From an uncultured Ideonella sp. (lineage in GTDB: Bacteria > Pseudomonadota > Gammaproteobacteria > Burkholderiales > Burkholderiaceae): a DNA stretch of 11,722 bases. A program made the position numbers and the translations under genes. This document shows positions 5,208-11,722 of this stretch, piece after piece. The stretch lies in the NCBI GenBank assembly GCA_946479475.1, contig CAMLGG010000167.1, positions 1-11,722 on the forward strand. The letters run 5' to 3'. Under the pieces are notes generated by a model, which was not told the DNA's origin, did not search any database, and saw only the letters and a program-made list of their open reading frames with translations. Every line of letters begins with the position of its first letter. The stretch's first letter is position 1.

Positions 5208-6983
5208 TCAATGGCAGCGGGTTCCGTCGGCGACGTGGCCGTTGGTGTCGTAGTTCATGTCCCAGCCATTCGCGTTGGCCGCATCGCAGGCCGTGGCCGA
5301 ACCTGTCGCTGCGGTCGCGTTCTCCAGCTTAACGCGATAGGGGAACTGCGTGCCGGTGGTCGCACCCGCGGCCTGCCAGCCCAGCGTCTCGTAGGTGTAG
5401 GGCGTGGCGGTCACCGCGAGGTAGAGCGACTCGCCGGACGCATGCCGGATCGCGGTGGCGGCGCTGCCGGTGCCTTCCACTGCGGCCAGCGCGGAGTAGC
5501 GCACGGCGCCATCGGGTGCGACGGCGACGAGCGCGAAGCGCCAGGCCGCCTGGTGGGCAGACGTTCCTCCGGTCAAGGTGGCCGTGACCGTGCTCGGCTC
5601 GGCCGTCAGCGGCACGAGATGGGTGCCGAACTCGAGCAGCGGCCGCTCCGGGGGCGAGTCGTAGGTGCCGGCCACCGCAGTGGCCCTCAGTGGCACGAAA
5701 CGCTTGGTGTAGCGCAGTTGCCCGTCGCGGCTGCGCAGCAGGTCCTCCAGCGCCCGCCGTGCCTGGAAGTCCATCGCCACCAGCTGCGCGCCGTACCAGC
5801 CCGCGTCGTCGGCAAAGGAATGCCAGCCTTGCGGATAGACCCCGCTGGCCTGGGCCAGTCGCACGAAGGCCGGCAGGTAATCCTCAGTCGTCGCACCTTG
5901 GGACGTTCGAAGGTTGTTCAGCCAGGTCGACCACACGAGGCTGCGGGTCGCGTCGCGCTCGTGCAGGTACAGCATGAAGGGATAGGCGCCGTAGCGGGCG
6001 TTCGAGAACAGCGGGCCGTTCTCGAGGTTGTCGACGTAGTCCTGCAGCAGGTCGTCGCGGGCGGACAGCGAGAAGGCGTTCCACTGCGCGCCGGTCTCCC
6101 AGATCGGGCCGGCATCGGCCTTGTCCCGGAAGCCGCCCGAGTAGAACTGCAGCACGTGGCCGTACTCGTGCATGACCACGTGGCCCTGCACCATCGCGGG
6201 CGCGCTCACCCACATGGCGTCGGCCGCGCTGGCCCAGCAGTCGGCGAGGTCGCCGCCTTCCACGAAGGGCAGGCCGGTGCCGCAGAGGTAGACGTTGATC
6301 TTCCTGCGGTCGGCGGCACTGGCGTAGGGCATGGGCGCCTGCAGCAGGTCGCGGTTCATCAGCCACTGCGCCTCCATGAAGCGGCCGGCCTGGTCGAGGA
6401 AGGCATCCCAGCCGCCGTGGGTGGCCACGTACTGGCTGCTGACGCCGGACGCGTTCACGCCACGCCAGAAGGCGAAGTGCTGCGTGGTGAAGGACACGAG
6501 CGTGCCCGCGTCGAGGGCCGCCTGCGTGGCGCGGCCCGGTTCGAAGAGCACGGCGTAGCGGGCCGGGTCGGCCTCGGACGCATGCGCCGCCATGGCCGCG
6601 TCGATGACCGCGGCGTCGGCATCCGACAGCGATGACACGGTGTACTGGCGGCGGCAACCGCCGGCATCCTCGAACACCGCCTGTCGTTCGGTGCCCTGCA
6701 GGTCCACGCCGAAGGCCAGCACGAGCCGGGCCTCGAAGGGGGCGCCGTAGGCCCCGCCGGCCTGCCCCTGCGCGGCCGACGCCACGCGCGGCGTCCAGCT
6801 GCGCAGCGCCTGCACGCCCCAGGGATGATCTGAGGAGGTGCTGCGGCACCCCGTCTCCTCGACCTTCACGCCCGGCCCCGAGGACGAGCCCGAGGATCCG
6901 CCGCCACAGGCGGACAGCAACGCCGCCACCACCGCCAACATCATCGCGGTCCTGGCCGCGGCGGTCACTGAACACCCGAACAT
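5208..6983 (-). CDS. Lipoprotein with gluzincin-type zinc metallopeptidase motif
   Basis: A 591-residue putative secreted or outer-membrane-anchored zinc protease. The N-terminus has a lipoprotein signal peptide with lipobox LSAC (Cys26), followed by a Gly/Ser linker (GGGSSGSSSGPG). The active-site motif HEYGH is at residues 272-276, and a Glu in IWETGAQW at 296 lies 20 residues after the second His, the spacing of thermolysin-like gluzincins. His272 and His276 with Glu296 would bind zinc and Glu273 would act as base. The C-terminal 200 residues are strand-rich (STVTATLTGGTS, then AAWRFALVAVAPDG), resembling an adhesive or carbohydrate-binding beta-sandwich. At least five Cys residues in the mature part could form disulfides. 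The substrate is unknown. I prefer ATG 6983 to GTG 6989 because GAGG at 6995-6992 is 8 nt from it. The catalytic class is well supported; the precise family is not named. Confidence 0.82.
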   Translation of the reverse strand: MFGCSVTAAARTAMMLAVVAALLSACGGGSSGSSSGPGVKVEETGCRSTSSDHPWGVQALRSWTPRVASAAQGQAGGAYGAPFEARLVLAFGVDLQGTERQAVFEDAGGCRRQYTVSSLSDADAAVIDAAMAAHASEADPARYAVLFEPGRATQAALDAGTLVSFTTQHFAFWRGVNASGVSSQYVATHGGWDAFLDQAGRFMEAQWLMNRDLLQAPMPYASAADRRKINVYLCGTGLPFVEGGDLADCWASAADAMWVSAPAMVQGHVVMHEYGHVLQFYSGGFRDKADAGPIWETGAQWNAFSLSARDDLLQDYVDNLENGPLFSNARYGAYPFMLYLHERDATRSLVWSTWLNNLRTSQGATTEDYLPAFVRLAQASGVYPQGWHSFADDAGWYGAQLVAMDFQARRALEDLLRSRDGQLRYTKRFVPLRATAVAGTYDSPPERPLLEFGTHLVPLTAEPSTVTATLTGGTSAHQAAWRFALVAVAPDGAVRYSALAAVEGTGSAATAIRHASGESLYLAVTATPYTYETLGWQAAGATTGTQFPYRVKLENATAATGSATACDAANANGWDMNYDTNGHVADGTRCH

Positions 6984-6991
6984 CTTCACTG

Positions 6992-6995
6992 CCTC
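6992..6995 (-). promoter_or_regulatory. Ribosome binding site of the metalloprotease lipoprotein
   Basis: GAGG on the minus strand lies 8 nt before the ATG at 6983 but only 2 nt before the in-frame GTG at 6989, which favours the ATG. The whole gap to the LysR stop is 68 nt; I see no clear promoter in it. Confidence 0.55.
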
Positions 6996-7051
6996 GTCCT
7001 CGCGTCATCGACGCCACGACGCGACTGTGACGCAGCGGAGGTGAACGACCG

Positions 7052-7960
7052 TCAGGCCGTCTCGCAGGCGAGGCCGGCCACGGCCTCCAGCTCGGCACGC
7101 AGCCACTGGTGCGCCGGGTCTGCCTGATGGCGGCGGTGCCAGACCAGGTACATCGGCATCGGCGGCGTCGCGAACGGCACCGGGGCGACGGCCAGCCCGC
7201 GCAGCACACCGCGGCCCAGCAGCGTGGGCAGCGTCGCGAGCCAGGGCCCGCCCTGCAGCAGCGCGGCGATGCCGGCGAAGCCGGGCACGCTGGCGACGAT
7301 GCGCCGGGCGACACCGCGGCCGGCCAGCCAGCGGTCGATCTCCAGCTCGCGGCGGGGCTCGTAGAGCACGGTCACGTGGTCGGCCTGGAGATAGTCGGCC
7401 TCGTTGACCGGTGCTGCACGGCAGGCGGGATCGAAGAACACGCCGTAGCGGTCCTCGAACAGGCGCTTCTGGACGATGTCGCTGCCCTCGGGCGGACGGG
7501 GCGTGACGAGCAGCTGGCAGGCGTCGTCGCGCAGCAGCGCAGGCTCAGGCGCGCCTGAAGGGATCACGCGCAGGGTCACGCCCGGTGCCTTCGCCCTCAC
7601 CCGCCGCAGCCATGCCGGCAGCAGCAGGTCGCGCTGCAGGTCGTTGGCGGCGATGGTGATGCAGCGATGCAACCGTGCGGGCTCGAAGCCGGCCGCGGTG
7701 GGAAAGGCACGCAGGTCCTCGATCAGCCGCCGCGCGCGCTCGGCCAGCGGCCCGGCCTGCGCGGTGGCGACGATGCCGCGGCCGCTCTTGACGAACAGGG
7801 GGTCGCCCACCAGCAGGCGCAGGCGATCGAGCCCGTGGCTGACCGCCGACTGGGTCAGGCCCAGCCGTTCGGCGGCCCGGGTGATCGAGCCCTCGTCGTG
7901 CACGGCCACCAGCATCTGCAGCAGGTGGCCGTCCAGGTCCAACCCATCGATTCCGTTCAT
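7052..7960 (-). CDS. LysR-family transcriptional regulator, probable regulator of ligAB
   Basis: A 302-residue LysR-type regulator of normal family length. The N-terminal winged helix-turn-helix spans about residues 8-66: GSITRAAERLGLTQSAVSHG (24-43) is the classical recognition helix region, followed by DPLFVKSGRGIVAT. The effector-binding domain (about 90-295) starts with the HRCITIAANDLQRDLLLP segment. The gene is divergent from ligA across 125 nt, the usual arrangement for a LysR protein controlling an aromatic catabolic operon in response to an aromatic ligand; it probably also represses itself. The start is chosen at ATG 7960. Another in-frame ATG at 8002 would add 14 codons containing AGG, CGA, CCA and two ATA, unlike the rest of the gene, so that stretch looks non-coding. 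Neither start has a clear Shine-Dalgarno site. The regulatory link to ligAB is inferred from position. Confidence 0.9.
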   Translation of the reverse strand: MNGIDGLDLDGHLLQMLVAVHDEGSITRAAERLGLTQSAVSHGLDRLRLLVGDPLFVKSGRGIVATAQAGPLAERARRLIEDLRAFPTAAGFEPARLHRCITIAANDLQRDLLLPAWLRRVRAKAPGVTLRVIPSGAPEPALLRDDACQLLVTPRPPEGSDIVQKRLFEDRYGVFFDPACRAAPVNEADYLQADHVTVLYEPRRELEIDRWLAGRGVARRIVASVPGFAGIAALLQGGPWLATLPTLLGRGVLRGLAVAPVPFATPPMPMYLVWHRRHQADPAHQWLRAELEAVAGLACETA

Positions 7961-8085
7961 GCGTCGAATGAGTATGGATGGCTTTATCGGCCTCAGGGGC
8001 ATCGCGACACTGTCAAGGACTGCTCGCCACCACCGCGCTTGACGCAGCGCAAACCCATCCGAGCCCCTTCGAGGAGACCAACCCG
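7961..8085. promoter_or_regulatory. Divergent lysR-ligA control region
   Basis: This 125-nt region holds the start signals of both genes. It is the least GC-rich part nearby around 7966-7990. A TTGACG at 8039-8044 on the plus strand and a TTGACA at 8016-8011 on the minus strand resemble -35 boxes, but neither has a good -10 box at 16-18 nt. I could not single out a symmetrical T-N11-A LysR box with confidence. LysR sites are expected here from the divergent arrangement. Confidence 0.5.
8071..8076 (+). promoter_or_regulatory. Ribosome binding site of ligA
   Basis: GAGGAG lies 9 nt before the ATG at 8086. It supports this start over an in-frame upstream start around 7978, which would run through the divergent promoter region. 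Confidence 0.8.
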
Positions 8086-8427
8086 ATGTGCACCCCCGAC
8101 ATCCCAGGCACCACCTTGTTCGACGGTGCCCAGGCCCGCAAGGGCTACGCGCTGAACAAGATGTGCTACTCGTTCAACAGCGAGTTCAACCGCGCCGATT
8201 TCCGCCGCGACGAGGCGGCCTACTGCGCCCGCTTCGGGCTGAACGAGGAACAGGCGCGCGCCATCCGCGAGCGCGACGTGCTCGGCCTGATCGCGGCCGG
8301 CGGCAACGTCTACTACCTGGCCAAGTTCGCCGGCATCCTCGGCCTGGACGTGCAGGACCTCGGCGCCCTGCAGACAGGCATGAGCAAGGATGAATTCAAG
8401 GCGAAGCTGCAGGCCTGCGCCGGCTGA
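8086..8427 (+). CDS. ligA: Extradiol dioxygenase alpha subunit, protocatechuate 4,5-dioxygenase LigA type
   Basis: A 113-residue small subunit of a LigAB-type class III extradiol dioxygenase, which caps the active site of the catalytic beta subunit. The family core is clear: DIPGTTLFDGAQARKGYALN (residues 5-24), the central GLNEEQARAIRERDVLGLI, then AGGNVYYLAKFAGILGLDVQ, and TGMSKDEFKAKL near the end. SYK-6 LigA has 139 residues and Comamonas PmdA about 149. This protein lacks most of their N-terminal lead and the C-terminal tail with the GGRSP/GNR-type motif. The short form may mean a paralogous subgroup with another substrate, for example a substituted protocatechuate. The start at 8086 is set by GAGGAG upstream. 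ligB follows after 17 nt, so the two subunits are co-expressed, presumably under the divergent LysR protein. Confidence 0.88.
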   Translation: MCTPDIPGTTLFDGAQARKGYALNKMCYSFNSEFNRADFRRDEAAYCARFGLNEEQARAIRERDVLGLIAAGGNVYYLAKFAGILGLDVQDLGALQTGMSKDEFKAKLQACAG

Positions 8428-8444
8428 GAAAGGAAGCGAACACC

Positions 8445-9284
8445 ATGGCCACGCTCGTCGGTGCCGTCACCACCTCCCACGTCCCTGCCATCGGCCGCGC
8501 CATCGCGAAGAACCTGCAGGCCGACCCCTACTGGAAGCCCTTCTTCGACGGCTACACGCCGGTGCATCGCTGGCTCGAAGCCGAAGCGAAGCCGGACGTC
8601 GTCGTCGTGGTCTACAACGACCACGGGCTGAACTTCTTCCTGGACAAGATGCCCACCTTCGCGGTCGGTGCCGCGGCCGACTACCGCAACGCGGACGAAG
8701 GCTGGGGCATCCCGCAGGTCCCGTCGTTCAAGGGCGAGCAGGACCTTTCCTGGCATCTCATCGATTCCCTCATCGCCGAGGACTTCGACCTCACCACCTG
8801 CCAGGAGATGGTCGTCGACCATGCCTTCACGCTGCCGATGGCCTTGCTGTGGCCCTCCCAGGCTTGGCCCGTGAAGGTCGTGCCCGTCTGCATCAACACC
8901 GTGCAGTTCCCGCTGCCGAGCGCGAAGCGCTGCTACGCGCTCGGCGATGCCATCGGCCGCGCGGTGCGTTCATGGAAGTCGGACCAGCGCGTGATGGTGC
9001 TCGGCACCGGCGGCCTGTCGCACCAGCTCGACGGCCAGCGCGCCGGCTTCATCAACAGGGACTTCGACCTGCAGTTCATGGAGAGCCTGGTGCACGACCC
9101 GCGCTGGGCGACCCAGTACAGCATCCACGAGCTCGTCGAGAAGGCCGGCACCCAGGGGGTCGAGCTGCTGATGTGGCTGACGGCACGCGCCGCGCTCGGC
9201 GAGAAGGTGCGGCGCGTGCACCAGAACTACCACATCCCCATCTCGAACACGGCTTCGGGCCTGATGGTGCTGGCGCCGGCCTGA
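8445..9284 (+). CDS. ligB: Extradiol dioxygenase beta (catalytic) subunit, protocatechuate 4,5-dioxygenase LigB type
   Basis: A 279-residue catalytic subunit of the class III extradiol dioxygenase (LigB) family, which binds Fe(II) and inserts O2 next to the catechol hydroxyls, giving 4-carboxy-2-hydroxymuconate-6-semialdehyde when the substrate is protocatechuate. By comparison with SYK-6 LigB the iron ligands are His12 (TTSHVPA), His60 (VVVYNDHG) and Glu240 (GVELLMWL), and the catalytic base is His193 in GTGGLSHQLDG. DEGWGIP (84-90) and YHIPISNTA (262-270) are also family signatures. SYK-6 LigB (302) and PmdB (about 289) are a little longer at the C-terminus. AAAGGAAG at 8429-8436 precedes the ATG at 8445. 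All catalytic residues are present, so the enzyme should be active; protocatechuate is the most likely substrate but a related catechol acid is possible. The protein is cytoplasmic. Confidence 0.92.
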   Translation: MATLVGAVTTSHVPAIGRAIAKNLQADPYWKPFFDGYTPVHRWLEAEAKPDVVVVVYNDHGLNFFLDKMPTFAVGAAADYRNADEGWGIPQVPSFKGEQDLSWHLIDSLIAEDFDLTTCQEMVVDHAFTLPMALLWPSQAWPVKVVPVCINTVQFPLPSAKRCYALGDAIGRAVRSWKSDQRVMVLGTGGLSHQLDGQRAGFINRDFDLQFMESLVHDPRWATQYSIHELVEKAGTQGVELLMWLTARAALGEKVRRVHQNYHIPISNTASGLMVLAPA

Positions 9285-9293
9285 CGGACCGGG

Positions 9294-9326
9294 CGAGCCC
9301 ATCGGGCGGGCCGGGCGGCCGGCTCG
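9294..9326. terminator. Weak inverted repeat between convergent ligB and chemotaxis genes
   Basis: CGAGCC at 9294-9299 pairs perfectly with GGCTCG at 9321-9326, enclosing 21 GC-rich nt. It lies in the 61-nt gap between the ligB stop and the stop of the convergent chemoreceptor gene. No T-tract follows on either side. It is a possible 3'-end structure, not a confident intrinsic terminator. Confidence 0.25.
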
Positions 9327-9345
9327 AAGGGCTTGCGCGGGCCGG

Positions 9346-11049
9346 TCAGAGGGTTTCCCAGCCGGCGTCGCCAGCGCCGACCGCCGCCACCGCCGCCTTG
9401 CTGCGCGTCACCGGCTTGGCCACCGCGGCCGGACGGCGCACCTCCACCGGCGCCGGGGGGACCACGGACAAGCCGGCGGACGCGATGGCACCCGTGCGGA
9501 ACACGGCCACCGACTGCACCAGCATCGCGGCCTGGGTGCGCAGGCTGTCCGCCGCGGCCGCGCTTTCTTCCACCAGCGCGGCGTTCTGCTGCGTGACCTG
9601 GTCCAGCTGGGTGACCGCGTCGTTCACCTGGCCGATGCCGGTGGCCTGCTCGGAGGTGGCGTGGCCGATCTCGTCGATGAGGTCGTTGACGCGGCGCACC
9701 TGGGCCACGATGTCGCTCATCGTGCGGCCGGCCTCGGCGACCAGGCCGGCGCCCGTCTCCACCTTCTCGACGCTGGCGCCGATCAGGGACTTGATCTCCC
9801 GGGCCGCTTCGGCGCTGCGCGACGCCAGGGTGCGGACCTCGCCCGCCACCACCGCGAAGCCGCGGCCCTGCTCGCCGGCGCGCGCCGCCTCGACGGCCGC
9901 GTTGAGGGCCAGGATGTTGGTCTGGAACGCGATCCCGTCGATGACGCCGATGATGTCGCCGATGCGCTTGCTGGCGGCGCTGATCTCTTCCATCGTCTGC
10001 ACGACCTTGCCGACCACCTCGCCACCCTTGCCGGCGACCGCGCTGGCCGAGCCCGCGAGCGCCGTGGCCTGGCGCGCCACGTCCGAGTTGTTCTTGACCG
10101 TGCCGTTGAGCTGCTCCATCGACGCGGCGGTCTGCTGGAGGTTGCTGGCCTGCTCTTCGGTGCGTTGCGACAGGTCCGCGTTGCCCATGGCGATCTGGCC
10201 CGAGCCGGTGGCGATGCTGTCGGCGCCGCTGCGGATGTTCTCCACCACCTGGGCCAGCGCCTGCTGCATGTTCTTCATGGCCGCCAGCAGGCTGGTGCCA
10301 TCGCCCGCCTTCACGTCCACCGCGACCGACAGGTCGCCGCCGGCAATGCGCTGCACGACTTCGGTCGCGTAGGCGGGATCGCCGCCGATCTGCCGCAGGA
10401 TGCCGCGGGTCAGCAGCAGGGCCGCCGAGATGCCGGCTAGAAGCGCGATGACGGTGGCTGCCAGCGTCGCGTTGCGGCCGCGCGCGTAGTCGGCCTGGGC
10501 CTCGGCCGCGACCTTCTGGTTGAGCTCGTCCTCGAAGTCGGCCAGATTGCCCAGGGCCTCGAGCCACTGCTGCTGCAGGCCATGCGCCACCTTGAGCAAC
10601 GCCTCGGTCGCCTCCGCGTTCTTGTTCTCGGTGCCGAGCGCAATGACGGTGTTGACGGCGGGCTGAGCCTTCTGCTTGATCTGCTTGATGCCCGCGAACA
10701 TGGATTTCTCTTCCGGCTGCGTCCCCGGCAGCGTGTCGAACATCCGGCCCAGCTTCTCCTCGGCGGCGTCGTAGCGTTCTCTGGCGGCCTGCGCCAGATC
10801 CACTTGAGCCTTGATGTCGGCCGGGTCGGTCATGAGGATGATGTTGCGCGTGCTGGTGGCCACCTGGTTGATGGACACCCGCATCTGGATGGCGAGGCGG
10901 GACTCGACATTGTTCGTGTTGACGATCTCCTCCAGCTGGTTGCTGAGCGCCGCCATGCGGCTGATGCCGACGGCGGCCACCGTCACGAGCAGCAGGAGCA
11001 CCAGCCCGAAGCCGAGCGCCAGGCGGGAGGAAAGTTTGAGCTTGTTCAT
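9346..11049 (-). CDS. Methyl-accepting chemotaxis protein with periplasmic four-helix-bundle sensor
   Basis: A 567-residue transmembrane chemoreceptor. Residues 9-29 ([20 protein letters not shown]) form TM1; 31-192 are a helical periplasmic domain of the 4HB_MCP type. TM2 is about 194-214, followed by a HAMP domain (about 213-267, with [10 protein letters not shown]). The long cytoplasmic coiled coil contains methylation-type helices ([15 protein letters not shown] at 296-310; [13 protein letters not shown] at 489-501) and the conserved CheA/CheW-binding hairpin tip around 370-413 ([20 protein letters not shown]). A Pro/Ala/Val-rich linker leads to the C-terminal GWETL, close to the NWETF pentapeptide that docks CheR. 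The start at 11049 begins with basic residues before TM1; the frame is open further upstream but there it overlaps cheW in another frame. The gene is 23 nt downstream of cheW. The ligand is unknown; such receptors in Comamonadaceae sense organic and aromatic acids. Confidence 0.95.
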   Translation of the reverse strand: MNKLKLSSRLALGFGLVLLLLVTVAAVGISRMAALSNQLEEIVNTNNVESRLAIQMRVSINQVATSTRNIILMTDPADIKAQVDLAQAARERYDAAEEKLGRMFDTLPGTQPEEKSMFAGIKQIKQKAQPAVNTVIALGTENKNAEATEALLKVAHGLQQQWLEALGNLADFEDELNQKVAAEAQADYARGRNATLAATVIALLAGISAALLLTRGILRQIGGDPAYATEVVQRIAGGDLSVAVDVKAGDGTSLLAAMKNMQQALAQVVENIRSGADSIATGSGQIAMGNADLSQRTEEQASNLQQTAASMEQLNGTVKNNSDVARQATALAGSASAVAGKGGEVVGKVVQTMEEISAASKRIGDIIGVIDGIAFQTNILALNAAVEAARAGEQGRGFAVVAGEVRTLASRSAEAAREIKSLIGASVEKVETGAGLVAEAGRTMSDIVAQVRRVNDLIDEIGHATSEQATGIGQVNDAVTQLDQVTQQNAALVEESAAAADSLRTQAAMLVQSVAVFRTGAIASAGLSVVPPAPVEVRRPAAVAKPVTRSKAAVAAVGAGDAGWETL

Positions 11050-11072
11050 GGGAATTCCGGACAGAAGAGTGA

Positions 11073-11630
11073 TCAAAGGCCGCCGTCGGCGTTGGCGTTG
11101 GCGATCAGCCGCTCGATGTCGAGCACGATCAGGGTGCGCCGGAGTTCGGCAGCACCGACGCTGGCGATGCCCAGGAAGGCATCCGAGCCCGCCAGTCGCC
11201 CGACGTCGGGCACCGGTCGAATGTCCGAAGCCTGCAGGGACAGCACATCGGACACGGCGTCCACGACGGTGCCCATCACCCGCTCGCCCAGGTCGAGGAC
11301 GATGGTCACGGTGTCTTCGTCGCGACCGGCGTCCGAGGTCCGCAGGCACAGCCGCAGGTCGACGACCGGCACGATGACGCCGCGCAGGTTGATCACGCCC
11401 TTGACATGGGCGGGCGCGTGGGCGATGCGCGTCATGGCACAGTGCCCGCGGATCTCCTGCACGCGAAGGATGTCGATCGCGTATTCCTCCAGGCCGACCC
11501 GGAAGGTCAGGTACTCGCCGGAGTCCGCCGGGGCCGGCGCTTCGGCCGGGCGGTTGGCAGGTGCCGGGGGCCCGAGCGAACAGGCTTTGGGATGCTCGGC
11601 CGCGACGGCGGCCGATGGAACGGACAACAT
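11073..11630 (-). CDS. cheW: Chemotaxis coupling protein CheW
   Basis: A 185-residue CheW-domain protein that links chemoreceptors to the kinase CheA in the cytoplasm. Residues 1-38 are a Pro/Ala-rich extension absent from minimal CheW proteins (about 150-170 residues). The CheW domain follows: [20 protein letters not shown] (39-58), the hallmark [13 protein letters not shown] (81-93), [20 protein letters not shown] (108-127), and the C-terminal [14 protein letters not shown]. The ATG at 11630 is preceded by AGGAG at 11640-11636 with 5 nt spacing, which decides the start although the frame stays open to about 11711. It is the first visible gene of a cheW-mcp unit; its own partner receptor lies 23 nt downstream. 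No cheA, cheR or cheB is in the window, so this may be an auxiliary pair that feeds a kinase encoded elsewhere. Confidence 0.93.
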   Translation of the reverse strand: MLSVPSAAVAAEHPKACSLGPPAPANRPAEAPAPADSGEYLTFRVGLEEYAIDILRVQEIRGHCAMTRIAHAPAHVKGVINLRGVIVPVVDLRLCLRTSDAGRDEDTVTIVLDLGERVMGTVVDAVSDVLSLQASDIRPVPDVGRLAGSDAFLGIASVGAAELRRTLIVLDIERLIANANADGGL

Positions 11631-11635
11631 TCGAA

Positions 11636-11640
11636 CTCCT
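11636..11640 (-). promoter_or_regulatory. Ribosome binding site of cheW
   Basis: AGGAG on the minus strand, 5 nt before the ATG at 11630. The remaining 82 nt to the window edge show no stop in the cheW frame and no recognisable gene; they may be leader or promoter DNA. Confidence 0.65.
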
Positions 11641-11722
11641 GGAGTCGAGACAGGGGCCGCCGTCCACGCGAACAGCGAGGACCGACGGGCTGCCCGGTTC
11701 TTCGGCCGCATGCCTGCCCGGC

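Noticed and set aside
5187..6635. Plus-strand open frame of 482 codons
   Set aside because: Antisense to the metalloprotease, whose lipobox and HEYGH motif fix the true strand.
5884..7314. Minus-strand open frame of 476 codons spanning the LysR and metalloprotease genes
   Set aside because: Another frame of the same strand crossing two real genes; Arg/Pro-rich and without motifs.
7961..8002. Earlier LysR start at ATG 8002
   Set aside because: The 14 extra codons use codons rare in this DNA (AGG, CGA, ATA twice) and intrude into the divergent promoter; the family normally begins just before the helix-turn-helix, as from 7960.
8390..10372. Plus-strand open frame of 660 codons across ligB and the chemoreceptor
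   Set aside because: It overlaps ligB out of frame and then runs antisense to the chemoreceptor; both true genes are unambiguous.
11050..11667. Upstream extension of the chemoreceptor frame to give a 773-residue protein
   Set aside because: The added part overlaps cheW in another frame, is Arg/Gly/Pro-rich, and the receptor has a normal N-terminus with TM1 from ATG 11049.
1..11722. CRISPR arrays, tRNA or rRNA genes, insertion sequences
   Set aside because: No regularly spaced repeats, no cloverleaf or rRNA-like sequence, and no transposase or integrase frame was found by reading both strands.

Overview
The window is about 11.7 kb of very GC-rich DNA (roughly 70% G+C, strong G/C bias at third codon positions). 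Protein families and sequence style (a Bug-type tripartite tricarboxylate transporter receptor, protocatechuate 4,5-cleavage genes, densely packed LysR and chemotaxis genes) point to a chromosomal region of a soil or freshwater betaproteobacterium of the Burkholderiales (Comamonadaceae or Rubrivivax/Leptothrix relatives). This assignment is an inference. I see no rRNA, tRNA, insertion sequence, integrase or CRISPR array. No gene-free stretch exceeds 300 bases.

Layout. (1) Positions 1-2236, plus strand: the 3' end of a ligC/pmdC-type 4-carboxy-2-hydroxymuconate-6-semialdehyde dehydrogenase gene, then an aldo/keto reductase (gap 1 nt) and a periplasmic Bug-type receptor (gap 4 nt). This is the tail of an aromatic-acid catabolic operon. 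(2) 2243-3547, minus: an exported phytase-like esterase-domain protein, convergent with the receptor gene. (3) 3655-4299, plus: a DUF599 membrane protein. A 107-nt divergent region separates it from the phytase-like gene and ends in a perfect 16-bp palindrome that covers the DUF599 start codon. (4) 4403-5155, plus: an unassigned protein whose C-terminal half carries a Cys/His pair with the spacing of CNF1-type glutamine deamidases. (5) 5208-6983, minus: a large lipoprotein with a gluzincin-type zinc protease motif. (6) 7052-7960, minus: a LysR regulator, divergent from (7) ligA and ligB (8086-9284), the two subunits of an extradiol dioxygenase of the protocatechuate 4,5-dioxygenase class. (8) 9346-11630, minus: a cheW and methyl-accepting chemotaxis protein pair.

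How the genes may work together. LigAB opens protocatechuate-like rings at the 4,5 bond and LigC oxidises the resulting semialdehyde. The Bug receptor probably captures an aromatic or tricarboxylic acid for uptake. The LysR protein is placed to control ligAB. The chemotaxis pair next to ligAB could serve chemotaxis toward related compounds, but nothing in the sequence proves this. The dioxygenase lies about 8 kb from ligC, with four unrelated genes between, so it is either a dispersed pathway piece or a paralogue with another substrate.

The most novel item is the unassigned protein at 4403-5155.
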